DNA of 64,000 bases from Micromonospora sp. FIMYZ51 (GCF_038246755.1 NZ_CP134706.1:6761501-6825500); one strand, 5' to 3'; shown: positions 14,837-24,662, counted from the stretch's first letter. The notes: generated from the sequence alone by a model not told the origin. Program-made: numbers and translations.

Positions 14837-17800
14837 ATGCAGCGAAGAAGAAGTATCCGACTACTCGCAGTACCGGGCGTACTGGTCACCGCCACCGCGC
14901 TGACCCTGTCCGGTGGCACCGCGGCGTTCGCCGACCCGGTGCCGGCGACACCGTTCATCAGTGAGATCCACTATGACAACGCCGGAACCGACGTCGGCGA
15001 GGCGATCGAGATCGAGGCACCGGTCGGCTTCGACCTGACCGGTTGGCGAATCGTCCTCTACAACGGCGGCAACGGTGCGGCGTACGGCACCCGGACGCTT
15101 ACCGGCACGGTGCCGGACGCCGGTGTGGTGGTCGAGGACTACCCGGTCAACGGCATCCAGAACGGTGACCCGGACGGCGTCGCGCTGGTCTCCCCGACCG
15201 ACTCGGTGACCGAGTTCATCACCTACGGGGGCACCTTCACCGCCGTGGGTGGCCCGGCCAACGGGATCACCGGCACCGACATCGGGGTCAAGCAGTCCAG
15301 CAGCACCCCGATCGGGCACTCGCTCCAGAAGCTCGGCGGCAGCTGGCGTCCGCCGGCCCCGAACAGCTTCGGCGTACGCAACACCGCGCCCGACCCGGAT
15401 CCGGATCCGGAGTTGGGCTGCACGGTCGCCGTCGACCACAGCATCGCCCAGGTCCAGGGCACCGGGGCCGCAACCCCGGTGGCGGGCACCCGGGTGACCG
15501 TCGAGGGCATCGTCACCGCCGACCACCGCACCGGTGGCTACAACGGCGTGTACGTGCAGACGGCGGGCAGCGGCGGAGACCGCCCGGTCGCCGCCGGCAC
15601 CGCCTCGGACGGCATTTTCGTCTACCTGACCACCAACACCGCAAACCACCCGACCGTCGCGATCGGCGACCGGGTCCGGGTCAGCGGCACGGCGAACGAG
15701 TTCAACGGGCTCACCCAGCTCAGCATCGCGGCAAAGAGCGACGTGCAGGTCTGCGAGCAGGGCGCGCCGCTGCCCGCCCCGGTCCCGGTGGAGTTCCCGC
15801 TCACCGAGCAGGCCCGCGAGTCGGTCGAGTCGATGCTTGTCGCGCCGGTCGGCGCGTACACCGTCGCCGAGGTCTACAACACCAACCGCTACGGCGAGGT
15901 GGCGCTCGCCGCCGGTGACAAGCCGGCGCTCACCCCCACCGACCTGGCCCGCCCCGGCAGCGCCGAGGCGCAGCAGATCGCCGCCGCGAACAAGCTCGGC
16001 CGGGTCCTGCTTGACGACGGCAAGACCACAAACCTGGCCACCGCCGGGCTGCTGCCGCCGTACGTCTCGGCGGCCAGCCCGCTACGGGTCGGCGACGCGG
16101 TGGAGGCGTTCGGGTCGTCGGTGCTGTCCTACGGCTTCAACGAGTGGCGGCTCCAGCCCACCCGGCCGGTCGACGCGGACACCCCGCCCGCCGGGCGGAC
16201 CACCTTCAAGTCGACAAACCCGCGTACCACCGCCCCGGTCAACGTCGGCGGTGACCTGCGGGTGGCCAGCTTCAACGTGCTCAACTACTTCGTCCACTTC
16301 GGTGGCGACGCGCGCGGTGCGGCCAACGAGGCCGCCCTGGTCAAGCAGGAAGCGAAGATCGTCTCGGCGATCAGCGCGCTCGACGCCGACGTGGTCGCCC
16401 TTCAGGAGATCGAGAACTCGGTCCGGTTCAACCCGGCCGACCCGCACCAGGCACTCAAGCGCCTGGTCGCCGCCCTGAACGACAAGGACGGCGCGGGCAC
16501 CTGGGACTACGTGCGCAACCCGGCCGAGCTGCCCGCTCCGGCCCAGCAGGACGTCATCACCGGGGCGATCATCTTCAAGCCGGCCAAGGCGCAGCCGGAG
16601 GGCGCGTCGCGGTCGGTGAACGACGAGAGCGTCTGGTTCAACGCCCGCGAGCCGATCGCGCAGACCTTCACCGCCGGCCCGCTCGACTTCGTGGTGGTGA
16701 CCAACCACTTCAAGTCCAAGAGCGGGGCGGGCAGCGGCGACAACGCCGACTCCGGTGACGGTCAGGGCGGCTGGAACGGCGACCGGGTCCGGCAGGCCAC
16801 CGCGCTGGCCGCCTTCGTCGACCAGGTGAAGGCCGACAGCGGCACCTCCGACGTGATCCTGCTGGGTGACTTCAACTCGTACACCCAGGAGGACCCGATG
16901 CAGGTCCTCTACGGCAAGGACTACCGCAACCTCAACGACACCGGGAAGACCAGCTACGTCTTCAACGGCGAGTCCGGCTCGCTCGACCACGCGCTCGCCT
17001 CGCCGTCGCTGGCGTCGCGGGTGACCGGCGTCGACGTGTGGGAGATCAACGCGGTCGAGTCGTACGCCTTCCAGTACGACGGGCTGGCCGCCTTCTACGC
17101 GCCGGACCCGTACCGGGCCAGCGACCACAACCCGCTTGTGGTCGGGATCAACACCGGGTCCAGCCCGGTCGACCTGCAACTGCTGAGCATCAACGACTTC
17201 CACGGCCGGCTGGAGTCCCCGGCCACCGTGGGCGGTCAGCCGGTCGGTGGTGCCGCCCAGCTCGCCGGCCTGGTCGATCAGCTGCGCGGGCAGAACCCGA
17301 ACACCGCGTTCGTCTCCGCCGGTGACAACATCGGCGCCTCCACCTTCATCTCGGCGATCGACGACGACAACCCGACGATCGACGCGCTCAACGAGATGGG
17401 CCTGCTCGCCTCGGCCGTGGGCAACCACGAGTTCGACAAGGGCATGGCGGACCTGATCGACCGGGTGATCCCCCGGGCCGACTTCCCGCACCTGGGCGCC
17501 AACGTGTACCGGGGTGACGAGCGGGCGTTGCCGGCGTACTCGGTGCACAACGTCGGTGGCGTCCAGGTCGGCTTCGTCGGCGTGGTCACCGAGCAGACCG
17601 GTTCGCTGGTCAGCCCGGACGGCATCGCCGGCATCACCTTCCGGGAGCCGGTCGCCGAGGCCAACGCCGTCGCCGGTCAGCTCAAGGACGGCGACCCGGC
17701 AAACGGTGAGGCCGACGTGGTGGTGCTGCTCACCCACGAGGGCGCCGCCACCGAGAACATCGACTCCGCCGAGGCCCTGGCGAACGACCCGGTCTTCGGC

Positions 17801-19015
17801 AAGTTCACCCGGGCCGACGCCACAATCGACGCCATCTTCAGCGGACACACCCACCAGCCGTACGCCTTCGAGGTGCCGGTCCCCGGCACCGACAAGCTGC
17901 GGCCGATCGTGCAGGCCGAGGACTACGGCAAGCGGCTCGGCAAGGTCACCCTGAGCTACGACCCGGAGTCCGGCTCGGTCACCGACGCCGACGCGTCCCT
18001 GGTCGACGTGGTAGGCGCGCCGCAGGACCCGGCGGTCGCCGAGATCGTCGCCGCCGCCAAGGTGAAGGCGGAGGAACTGGGCAAGCAGCCGCTCGGTGAG
18101 ATCACCGGCGACATTCGGCGGGCCTACACCGACGGCAACGAGGACCGGGGCAAGGAGTCGGCGCTCGGCAACTTCATCGCCGACGTACAGCTCGCCGGCA
18201 CCGCCGAGCCGGGCCGGGGCGGGGCGCAGATCGCGTTCATGAACCCGGGCGGCCTGCGGGCCGACCTGCTGTACCGGACCGACGGCACGGTGACCTACGC
18301 CGACGCCTTCGCCGTCCAGCCGTTCGCCAACGACGTGGTCACCAAGACCTACACCGGTGCCCAGCTCAAGCAGGTGCTGGAACAGCAGTGGCAGCCGGCG
18401 GGCGCGTCCCGGCCGGTGCTCTGGCTGGGTGTGTCGAAGGGCTTCAGCTACACGTACGACCCGACGGCCGCCCAGGGCTCGCGGATCACCTCGATGAAGC
18501 TGAACGGCACGCCGATCGACCCGGCGGGCAGCTACCGGGTCACGGTGAACTCGTTCCTCGCCTCCGGTGGGGACAACTTCACCACCCTCGGCCAGGGCAC
18601 CAACCCGGCCACCACCGGCGACAACGACCTGACCATGCTGGTCAGCTACTTCGCCGCGAACTCGCCGATCACCCCGGACACCACGCCCCGCTCGGCGATC
18701 GGCGACGGCGAGCCGGAGGTGCCGGCGTGGGACGTCGAGGTGCAGGCCAGCACGCGCTGCATCGGCCCCAACGCGTTCCTCACGGTGACCGCCCGCAACG
18801 CCGACGAGCTGGCGTTGACCATCGAGCTGGTCACCCCGTACGGCTCGCGTACGGTCGCCGACGTCGCGCCCGGCAAGTCCGCGTACCAGCAGTTCACCAC
18901 GCGGGCCCGGTCGGTGCCGGCCGGCACGACGACGGTGAAGATCACCGGCACCGCCGACGGCGCGCCGGTGACCACGCAGGTCGAGGCGGCGTACGCCGCG
19001 ATCAACTGCGGCTGA
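14837..19015 (+). CDS. Secreted ExeM-like endonuclease fused to a 5'-nucleotidase
   Basis: A 1392-residue exported phosphoesterase. Order: signal peptide (1–32); lamin-tail domain (about 38–185; ISEIHYDNAGTDVGEAIEI); OB-fold/YhcR-like nucleic-acid-binding domain (about 195–310); endonuclease/exonuclease/phosphatase domain from about 474 (LRVASFNVLNYF, VVALQEIENS, ILLGDFNSYTQEDP, SDHNPLVVG). A metallophosphatase follows from about 778 (SINDFHGRLE, SAGDNIGAS, AVGNHEFDKG, SGHTHQPY), then a 5'-nucleotidase C-terminal domain (about 1085–1270) and a 95-residue beta module also found at the end of the phosphatase at 39825. Together these could degrade extracellular DNA to nucleosides and phosphate. 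GGAGG lies eight bases before the ATG. Confidence 0.92.
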   Translation: MQRRRSIRLLAVPGVLVTATALTLSGGTAAFADPVPATPFISEIHYDNAGTDVGEAIEIEAPVGFDLTGWRIVLYNGGNGAAYGTRTLTGTVPDAGVVVEDYPVNGIQNGDPDGVALVSPTDSVTEFITYGGTFTAVGGPANGITGTDIGVKQSSSTPIGHSLQKLGGSWRPPAPNSFGVRNTAPDPDPDPELGCTVAVDHSIAQVQGTGAATPVAGTRVTVEGIVTADHRTGGYNGVYVQTAGSGGDRPVAAGTASDGIFVYLTTNTANHPTVAIGDRVRVSGTANEFNGLTQLSIAAKSDVQVCEQGAPLPAPVPVEFPLTEQARESVESMLVAPVGAYTVAEVYNTNRYGEVALAAGDKPALTPTDLARPGSAEAQQIAAANKLGRVLLDDGKTTNLATAGLLPPYVSAASPLRVGDAVEAFGSSVLSYGFNEWRLQPTRPVDADTPPAGRTTFKSTNPRTTAPVNVGGDLRVASFNVLNYFVHFGGDARGAANEAALVKQEAKIVSAISALDADVVALQEIENSVRFNPADPHQALKRLVAALNDKDGAGTWDYVRNPAELPAPAQQDVITGAIIFKPAKAQPEGASRSVNDESVWFNAREPIAQTFTAGPLDFVVVTNHFKSKSGAGSGDNADSGDGQGGWNGDRVRQATALAAFVDQVKADSGTSDVILLGDFNSYTQEDPMQVLYGKDYRNLNDTGKTSYVFNGESGSLDHALASPSLASRVTGVDVWEINAVESYAFQYDGLAAFYAPDPYRASDHNPLVVGINTGSSPVDLQLLSINDFHGRLESPATVGGQPVGGAAQLAGLVDQLRGQNPNTAFVSAGDNIGASTFISAIDDDNPTIDALNEMGLLASAVGNHEFDKGMADLIDRVIPRADFPHLGANVYRGDERALPAYSVHNVGGVQVGFVGVVTEQTGSLVSPDGIAGITFREPVAEANAVAGQLKDGDPANGEADVVVLLTHEGAATENIDSAEALANDPVFGKFTRADATIDAIFSGHTHQPYAFEVPVPGTDKLRPIVQAEDYGKRLGKVTLSYDPESGSVTDADASLVDVVGAPQDPAVAEIVAAAKVKAEELGKQPLGEITGDIRRAYTDGNEDRGKESALGNFIADVQLAGTAEPGRGGAQIAFMNPGGLRADLLYRTDGTVTYADAFAVQPFANDVVTKTYTGAQLKQVLEQQWQPAGASRPVLWLGVSKGFSYTYDPTAAQGSRITSMKLNGTPIDPAGSYRVTVNSFLASGGDNFTTLGQGTNPATTGDNDLTMLVSYFAANSPITPDTTPRSAIGDGEPEVPAWDVEVQASTRCIGPNAFLTVTARNADELALTIELVTPYGSRTVADVAPGKSAYQQFTTRARSVPAGTTTVKITGTADGAPVTTQVEAAYAAINCG

Positions 19016-19023
19016 CCCGCTTC

Positions 19024-19059
19024 GCGGTGGCGGCGCTCCGGCCGGAGCGCCGCCACCGC
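19024..19059. terminator. Perfect hairpin terminator
   Basis: GCGGTGGCGGCGCTCCGG (19024–19041) is followed at once by its reverse complement (19042–19059), giving a stem of at least 16 bp. It starts 8 bp after the nuclease stop and precedes the WxL-like gene, so the latter probably has its own promoter or depends on read-through. Confidence 0.75.
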
Positions 19060-19122
19060 ACCACTTCCGATCACACCCCTTCGAGTCAGCGGCATCTTTC
19101 GATTCAGCAACGGAGCATGGAT

Positions 19123-19755
19123 ATGAGCACAGCCAGGCGTAGTCGTTTGTTCGCGGTGGTGGCCGCGGGCGTGATGACTGTTGGTTCGGTGGCGCTGGGT
19201 ACGCCGGTGTCGGCGGAGCCGGGGCAGGACGCGGATGTCGAGGTGACCGTCGACATCGAGGAGGTCAGGGAGCCGGGGGTGCTGGCCATGTCGGTGGCGG
19301 CCGACTCGGTGGCGTTGTCCGAGGACGGGTCGACGTTGCTGGTGCGTCAGTTCGTCGGCACGTTGCCGACGGTGACGGTGACCGACACGCGGACCGCTGA
19401 CGAGGTGCCGGCGGGTTCGGCGTGGGCGGTGCTGGGCAGCGCCACGGATTTTGTTGCCGCTGGTGGTCAGGCGCCGATCGGTGCCGGGCATCTGGGTTGG
19501 CGGCCGAAGCTGCTCGACGGTGGGGACACCGGTCTGGTGGCCGAGGGCGAGGAGGTCGTGACGGTGGTCGACGAGCCGACCCAGCCGGGCAACAACGTGG
19601 GTCTGGTGGATCAGGAGTTGCTGGTCTCGACGTTCGACTCGGGTGCCGTGGCGGGCGGGGAGTTCACGGTGAACGCGGAGTTGTTCCTGCGTACGCCGGC
19701 TGATGTGGCGGCGGGTGAGTACGCCTCGACGTTGACGCTGTCGCTGTTCGAGTGA
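19123..19755 (+). CDS. Secreted WxL-like surface protein, copy 1
   Basis: A 210-residue exported protein. The signal peptide runs to about residue 32 (LFAVVAAGVMTVGSVALG, then VSA–EPG). A beta-rich domain ends ELFLRTPADVAAGEYASTLT, which resembles the end of WxL domains, although no clear WxL motif is present. ATG 19123 is preferred over 19117 because CGGAG would be only one base from the earlier codon. The protein is nearly identical to the copy at 39151–39783; differences lie only in the first third. A DUF916 protein follows, the usual partner of WxL proteins, so both probably act at the cell wall. Confidence 0.82.
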   Translation: MSTARRSRLFAVVAAGVMTVGSVALGTPVSAEPGQDADVEVTVDIEEVREPGVLAMSVAADSVALSEDGSTLLVRQFVGTLPTVTVTDTRTADEVPAGSAWAVLGSATDFVAAGGQAPIGAGHLGWRPKLLDGGDTGLVAEGEEVVTVVDEPTQPGNNVGLVDQELLVSTFDSGAVAGGEFTVNAELFLRTPADVAAGEYASTLTLSLFE

Positions 19756-19762
19756 GATCCCG

Positions 19763-19792
19763 GGTGGGGGACGCCGACCGGCGGCCCCCACC
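19763..19792. terminator. Hairpin terminator, duplicated
   Basis: GGTGGGGGACGCC (19763–19775) and GGCGGCCCCCACC (19780–19792) form a 13-bp stem with one mismatch and a 4-nt loop, directly after the WxL-like gene. Nearly the same hairpin follows the second copy at 39114–39143, so it belongs to the duplicated segment. Confidence 0.65.
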
Positions 19793-19814
19793 ACACCGTC
19801 CTGAGGAGGCCGTC

Positions 19815-20951
19815 ATGACCCGAACCTCGTCGCGGGCGTTGCCGCGCCTGCTCGCTGCCGTGGTCGCGGTGTTCGTCGCCGCACCGATCGCGCCGGCCGC
19901 CGCCACACCGGCCGTGCCCGCCGCCGCACCGCCGAGGGCGCTCGCCGCCGCCGCGCCGGCCCCCACGCCGACGGCGTCCGCCGCCGCAGATCCGGCCAAG
20001 CCGTCGGTGACCTGGTCGGTGCAGCCGGCCGACCAGAACGGCCCCGACGGTCGCCGGTGGATCGAGCGCACCCTCGATCCCGGTCAGGTCGTGACCGAAC
20101 ACCTCGCCGTACGCAACTTCAGCGACTCCGCCGTGGTCTTCTCGTTGAAGGCGGCGGACGGCTACCTGACCGACAAGGGGCGCTTCAACATGCTTCCCTC
20201 GAACGAGAAGTCGGTGGACGGCGGCACCTGGATCAAGGTGCAGGAGAAGGTCTCCGTCGGGGCCAAGCAGACCAAGGTGGTGCCGTTCACGATCACGGTT
20301 CCCGCCGATGCCAGCCCCGGCGACCACCCGGCCGGCATCGCGGCGACGGTCACCAGCTCCGGCGGCACGGTCGCCGTGGAGAGCCGGGTCGGCTTCCGGG
20401 TGATGCTGCGCGCCAGCGGGACGATCACCGCCAGCATGACGATCGACGACCTGACGGCCAAGTACACCCCCTCCTGGAACCCGTTCGCCGGTGGCACCGT
20501 GCAGATCGGCTGGAGCACGACCAACAGCGGCAACGTCTCGGTGACCGGCAGCGGCCGGACCACGGTCGCCGAACTCTTCGGCCTGGTCGAGCGGGACACC
20601 CCGACCGAGGTCGAGGAGGTGCTGCGGGGCGGCAACCGGACGGTCGAGACCCGGGTGGACGGGGTCTGGGGGCTGGGCCGGGTACGCACCACCGTCGAGG
20701 TGACGCCCGCCGTACTCGGCGGCGACGCCACCGGCGCCGAGATCCGTACCGCCTCGGCGACCGTCACCACCTGGGCCCTCCCCTGGGCGCAACTGATCCT
20801 CGTCCTGCTCCTCGGCGCGCTTGCCTTCGCCGTGCGTACCGTCATCCGCCGCCGCCGGCAGCGCCTCGCGCAACTGCTCGACAAGGCCCGCGAGGAAGGC
20901 CGCTCCCAAGCCCGCGAAACCCCCCTCACCACCACCCCCAAGTCCCCCTAG
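19815..20951 (+). CDS. DUF916-family (WxL-associated) membrane protein
   Basis: A 378-residue exported protein with signal peptide (about 1–30) and Ala/Pro-rich linker (about 31–60). A two-part beta domain of the WxL-associated DUF916 type follows (WSVQPADQNGPDGRRWIERT; LDPGQVVTEHLAVRNFSD; VPADASPGDHPAGIAATV). The end is a single C-terminal membrane helix (LPWAQLILVLLLGALAFAV) with a basic cytoplasmic tail. GAGGAGG precedes the ATG. These proteins bind peptidoglycan and/or WxL proteins at the cell surface; location behind the WxL-like gene supports this. Confidence 0.85.
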   Translation: MTRTSSRALPRLLAAVVAVFVAAPIAPAAATPAVPAAAPPRALAAAAPAPTPTASAAADPAKPSVTWSVQPADQNGPDGRRWIERTLDPGQVVTEHLAVRNFSDSAVVFSLKAADGYLTDKGRFNMLPSNEKSVDGGTWIKVQEKVSVGAKQTKVVPFTITVPADASPGDHPAGIAATVTSSGGTVAVESRVGFRVMLRASGTITASMTIDDLTAKYTPSWNPFAGGTVQIGWSTTNSGNVSVTGSGRTTVAELFGLVERDTPTEVEEVLRGGNRTVETRVDGVWGLGRVRTTVEVTPAVLGGDATGAEIRTASATVTTWALPWAQLILVLLLGALAFAVRTVIRRRRQRLAQLLDKAREEGRSQARETPLTTTPKSP

Positions 20952-21527
<576 letters not shown>

Positions 21528-21581
21528 TCTGCCGGGACCGGTGCCCGGCCACGGACGCCCTCGCCCCTGATCGGCACTGTT

Positions 21582-21630
21582 CCGCCGGAATGGCGGCATC
21601 AGCCCTGAGTTGATCCCGCCATTCCGGCGG
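21582..21630. terminator. Hairpin terminator after the repressor gene
   Basis: CCGCCGGAATGGCGG (21582–21596) pairs perfectly with CCGCCATTCCGGCGG (21616–21630) across a 19-nt loop, about 55 bp after the repressor stop. It separates the repressor from the sulfur operon, which then needs its own promoter. Confidence 0.65.
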
Positions 21631-21679
21631 GTCGGCGTGGAGATCTCGCCTGCCCTTGGGCGACCCGGGGCATTTTCGG

Positions 21680-21713
21680 CCTGAGGGCGGGTAAAACCTG
21701 AGGGCGGGCAAAA
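21680..21713. repeat. 17-bp tandem direct repeat upstream of the sulfur operon
   Basis: CCTGAGGGCGGGTAAAA (21680–21696) followed directly by CCTGAGGGCGGGCAAAA (21697–21713), one mismatch. It lies 38 bp before the CstR-type operator. Possibly an activator site or part of the promoter. Confidence 0.55.
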
Positions 21714-21750
21714 GACGTGATCAATTTTTCGTGAGAGAAGTCTGCTCGGC

Positions 21751-21770
21751 GCATACCCCCCGGGGTATGC
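21751..21770. promoter_or_regulatory. CsoR/CstR-type operator upstream of the sulfur operon
   Basis: Perfect 9-bp arms GCATACCCC (21751–21759) and GGGGTATGC (21762–21770) around CC. It lies 26 bp before the start codon of the dioxygenase–rhodanese gene and shares ATACCC…GGGTAT with the site at 21221. Confidence 0.82.
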
Positions 21771-21796
21771 GGCGGGAGGAAAGAGAGGAGTTGGCC

Positions 21797-23197
21797 ATGA
21801 CGATGCAGGTGTCGATCATCGCGACCTCGTCCCTGGGCGACCGCAGCTACCTGGCCACGGACGGCCGGGTGGGCATCGTGGTTGATCCGCAGCGGGACAT
21901 CGACCGGGTGCTGTACCTGGCGGGTGCGGCCGGCGTACGGATCACGCATGTGCTCGAAACGCACGTCCACAACGACTACGTCTCCGGTGGGCTGGAACTG
22001 GCCCGGCTGACCGGTGCGCGGTACCTGGTGGCCGCCGCCGACGAGGTCGGATTCGACCGGGTACCGGTCACCGACGGCGACATGGTCGCCATCTCGGAGG
22101 AGTTGCGGGTCCGCGTCCTCGCCACCCCGGGACACACGTTCCACCACGTGTCGTACGTGCTCGACGAGGCCGGCCCGGCCGGGTGGACCCCGGTCGGGGT
22201 GTTCACCGGCGGATCGTTGCTCTTCGGCACCACCGGCCGCACCGACCTGCTCGGTAAGCAGCACGCCCACGAACTGGCACATCACCAGCACGCCTCGGCC
22301 AAGCGGCTTGCCGAATTGCTTCCCGACGGGGCGCAGGTCTGGCCCACCCACGGGTTCGGCAGCTTCTGCTCGGCGAGTCAGGCCGACGCGCCGGAGTCGA
22401 CGATCGGCCGGGAGAAGCAGGCCAATCCGGTGTTCCGGCTGGCCGCCGCCGACTTCGTCACCGAGACCCTGGCCGGGCTGGACGCCTATCCGGCGTACTA
22501 CGCGCACATGGGGGTGGCAAACGCCGCCGGTCCCGCGCCGGTCGACCTCACCCCGGTCGGCCGGGCCGACGCCGGGCAACTGCGGGATCGGATGGCCGCC
22601 GGGGAGTGGGTGGTCGACCTGCGACACCGCAAGGCGTACGCCATGTCCCACCTCGCCGGCACGATCAGCCTCGGCCTGGACGGTCCGATGTCGACCTGGC
22701 TCGGCTGGCTGATCGAGTGGGGTACCCCGATCACCCTGCTTGCCGAGACGCCCGAACAGGTCGCCGATGCCCAGCGCGAACTGGTCCGGATCGGCATCGA
22801 CAGGCCCGCCGCGCAGGCAACCGGTGGACCGAACGAGTGGGCCGTCGACCCGGACGACCTGGGTGAGCTGATGGTCGCCGACTTCCCGGCGCTGGCCGCC
22901 GCGCAGGCCGGGAACATCCCGGTCGGGCTGCCCGCCCCGCAGGTCGTGCTCGACGTACGGCTGACCAACGAATGGCGCGCCGGCCACCTCGCGGGTGCCG
23001 TGCACATCCCGCTGCCGGAACTGCCCGGACGGCTGGCGGACGTGCCGGCCGGCCCGGTCTGGGTGCACTGCGGATCCGGCTACCGCGCCTCCGTCGCCGC
23101 ATCCCTGCTGGCCAACGCGGGCCGCGAGGTCGTCCTGATCGACGACTCCTTCGGCCGGGCCGAAGCGGCAGGTGTACGGCTGGCCGCCACCACCTGA
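21797..23197 (+). CDS. Persulfide dioxygenase–rhodanese fusion (MBL-fold, CstB/ETHE1-like)
   Basis: A 466-residue sulfur-oxidising enzyme. The N-terminal metallo-beta-lactamase domain (about 1–250) carries ETHVHNDYVSGG with His56, His58 and Asp60, ATPGHTFHHVSY, and WPTHGFGSFC, the iron site expected of persulfide dioxygenases. Two rhodanese domains follow. The first (about 260–345) has LLAETPEQ in place of the catalytic-Cys loop, so it is probably inactive. The second has HCGSGYRAS with Cys425. The pair would oxidise persulfides to sulfite and combine it with sulfane sulfur. GAGGAG lies six bases before the ATG. First gene of a three-gene operon. Confidence 0.9.
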   Translation: MTMQVSIIATSSLGDRSYLATDGRVGIVVDPQRDIDRVLYLAGAAGVRITHVLETHVHNDYVSGGLELARLTGARYLVAAADEVGFDRVPVTDGDMVAISEELRVRVLATPGHTFHHVSYVLDEAGPAGWTPVGVFTGGSLLFGTTGRTDLLGKQHAHELAHHQHASAKRLAELLPDGAQVWPTHGFGSFCSASQADAPESTIGREKQANPVFRLAAADFVTETLAGLDAYPAYYAHMGVANAAGPAPVDLTPVGRADAGQLRDRMAAGEWVVDLRHRKAYAMSHLAGTISLGLDGPMSTWLGWLIEWGTPITLLAETPEQVADAQRELVRIGIDRPAAQATGGPNEWAVDPDDLGELMVADFPALAAAQAGNIPVGLPAPQVVLDVRLTNEWRAGHLAGAVHIPLPELPGRLADVPAGPVWVHCGSGYRASVAASLLANAGREVVLIDDSFGRAEAAGVRLAATT

Positions 23198-23244
23198 CCA
23201 CCTCAAGCAACCCGATACGAACCACCCCACGCAAGGAGACGAGT

Positions 23245-23874
23245 GTGCCGCACAACCCCTCGACCATCGACCCGGCCACGCTGCGCGACCTGCTCGCCGA
23301 CGGGCGTACGCCCCGGCTGCTCGACGTGCGCACTCCCGGCGAGTTCGCCACCGCGCACATCCCCGGGGCGTACAACGTGCCGCTGGACCTGCTCCGCGAG
23401 CACCGCGATGAGCTGCGCCGCCACCTCGACGAGGAGGTGGTGCTGATCTGCCGGTCGGGCGGTCGCGCGACCCAGGCCGAGCGGTCCCTGGCCGCCGCCG
23501 GGCTGCCCAACCTCAGGGTGCTCGACGGCGGCATGCTCGCCTGGCAGGCGGCGAACGCGCCCGTCAACCGGGGCCGGCCCCGCTGGGACCTGGAACGGCA
23601 GGTACGGCTGGTCGCCGGCTCGATCGTGCTGGCCAGCATCCTGGCTTCGGTCTTCGTGCCGGGCCTGAAGTGGGTCGCCGCCTTCATCGGCGCCGGCCTG
23701 ACCTTCGCCGCGCTCACCAACACCTGTGCCATGGGCATGCTGCTGAGCAGGCTGCCCTACAACCGTGGCACCAGCTGCGACCTGGACAGCGTGGTCGGTC
23801 AACTGCGGCAGGAGGACCAGCCTCGGCAGGCGGACCAGGTGCGGCAGGACGGTCCGGCCCGGACCCGGCCGTGA
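23245..23874 (+). CDS. Rhodanese with membrane DUF2892 tail (YgaP-like)
   Basis: A 209-residue membrane-attached sulfurtransferase. The rhodanese domain (about 8–115) has LLDVRTPGEFATAHIPGAYN and the active loop ICRSGGRA with Cys69. Two C-terminal hydrophobic helices (LVAGSIVLASILASVFV; WVAAFIGAGLTFAALTNTCA) match the DUF2892/YgaP membrane domain. AAGGAG precedes the GTG at 23245. Its stop overlaps the next start (GTGA). It probably hands sulfane sulfur to or from the dioxygenase at the membrane. Confidence 0.9.
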   Translation: MPHNPSTIDPATLRDLLADGRTPRLLDVRTPGEFATAHIPGAYNVPLDLLREHRDELRRHLDEEVVLICRSGGRATQAERSLAAAGLPNLRVLDGGMLAWQAANAPVNRGRPRWDLERQVRLVAGSIVLASILASVFVPGLKWVAAFIGAGLTFAALTNTCAMGMLLSRLPYNRGTSCDLDSVVGQLRQEDQPRQADQVRQDGPARTRP

Positions 23875-24662
23875 CCACCCTGCTCCTCACCCTGGCCGGT
23901 GCGGTACTGATCGGAGTCAGCCTCGGCCTGCTCGGCGGAGGCGGCTCCATCCTTGCCGTGCCGCTGCTGGTCTACGTCGCCGATCTGCCCGCGCGGGAGG
24001 CGATCGCCACATCGCTGCTGGTCGTCGGGGTGACCAGCGCGGTGGGCGTACTGCCGCACGCCCGGGCCCACCGCGTACGGTGGCGCACCGGGTTCGTCTT
24101 CGGCCTGGCCGGCATGGTGGGCGCGTACGCCGGCGGTCGACTCGCCGCGTACGTGCCGACCACGGTCCTGCTCACCGGCTTCGCGGTGATGATGCTCGCC
24201 ACCGCGGTCGCGATGCTCCGTGGACGCCGGCCCCTGCCCGGAAGCAGGCAGGAACCTCGGCGCGACGCCGAGAGTGGGCCTGCCACACACCAACCGCGAG
24301 CGCTGCGGATCGTCCTCGACGGCCTGCTTGTCGGCCTGGCCACCGGCCTGGTCGGTGCCGGCGGCGGATTCCTGGTGGTGCCCGCCCTGGCCCTGCTCGG
24401 CGGTCTGCCGATGCCGGTCGCGGTCGGCACCTCGCTTGTCGTCATCGCAATGAAGTCCCTCGCCGGCCTGGCCGGCTACCTCTCCACAGTCAGCCTCGAC
24501 TGGCGTCTCGCCACCGCCGTCACCGCCGCCGCGGTCGTCGGCAGCCTGCTCGGTGGCCGGCTGGCCGGCCGGATCCCGGCCGCGCGACTGCGCACGGCGT
24601 TCGGCTGGTTCGTGGTGGTGATGGGAGTCTTCGTGCTCGCCCAGCAGCACGCCATCGGATAG
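23871..24662 (+). CDS. TauE/SafE-family sulfite/organosulfur exporter
   Basis: A 263-residue membrane permease with two homologous halves of about four helices each. Both begin with the family's glycine-rich signature: SLGLLGGGGSILAVPLLVY near the start, GLVGAGGGFLVVPALALLG at about 155. A soluble Arg-rich loop (about 115–145) separates them. It is translationally coupled to the rhodanese gene. In cst-type operons this family is thought to export sulfite or thiosulfate made by persulfide oxidation. Confidence 0.9.
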   Translation: MTTLLLTLAGAVLIGVSLGLLGGGGSILAVPLLVYVADLPAREAIATSLLVVGVTSAVGVLPHARAHRVRWRTGFVFGLAGMVGAYAGGRLAAYVPTTVLLTGFAVMMLATAVAMLRGRRPLPGSRQEPRRDAESGPATHQPRALRIVLDGLLVGLATGLVGAGGGFLVVPALALLGGLPMPVAVGTSLVVIAMKSLAGLAGYLSTVSLDWRLATAVTAAAVVGSLLGGRLAGRIPAARLRTAFGWFVVVMGVFVLAQQHAIG

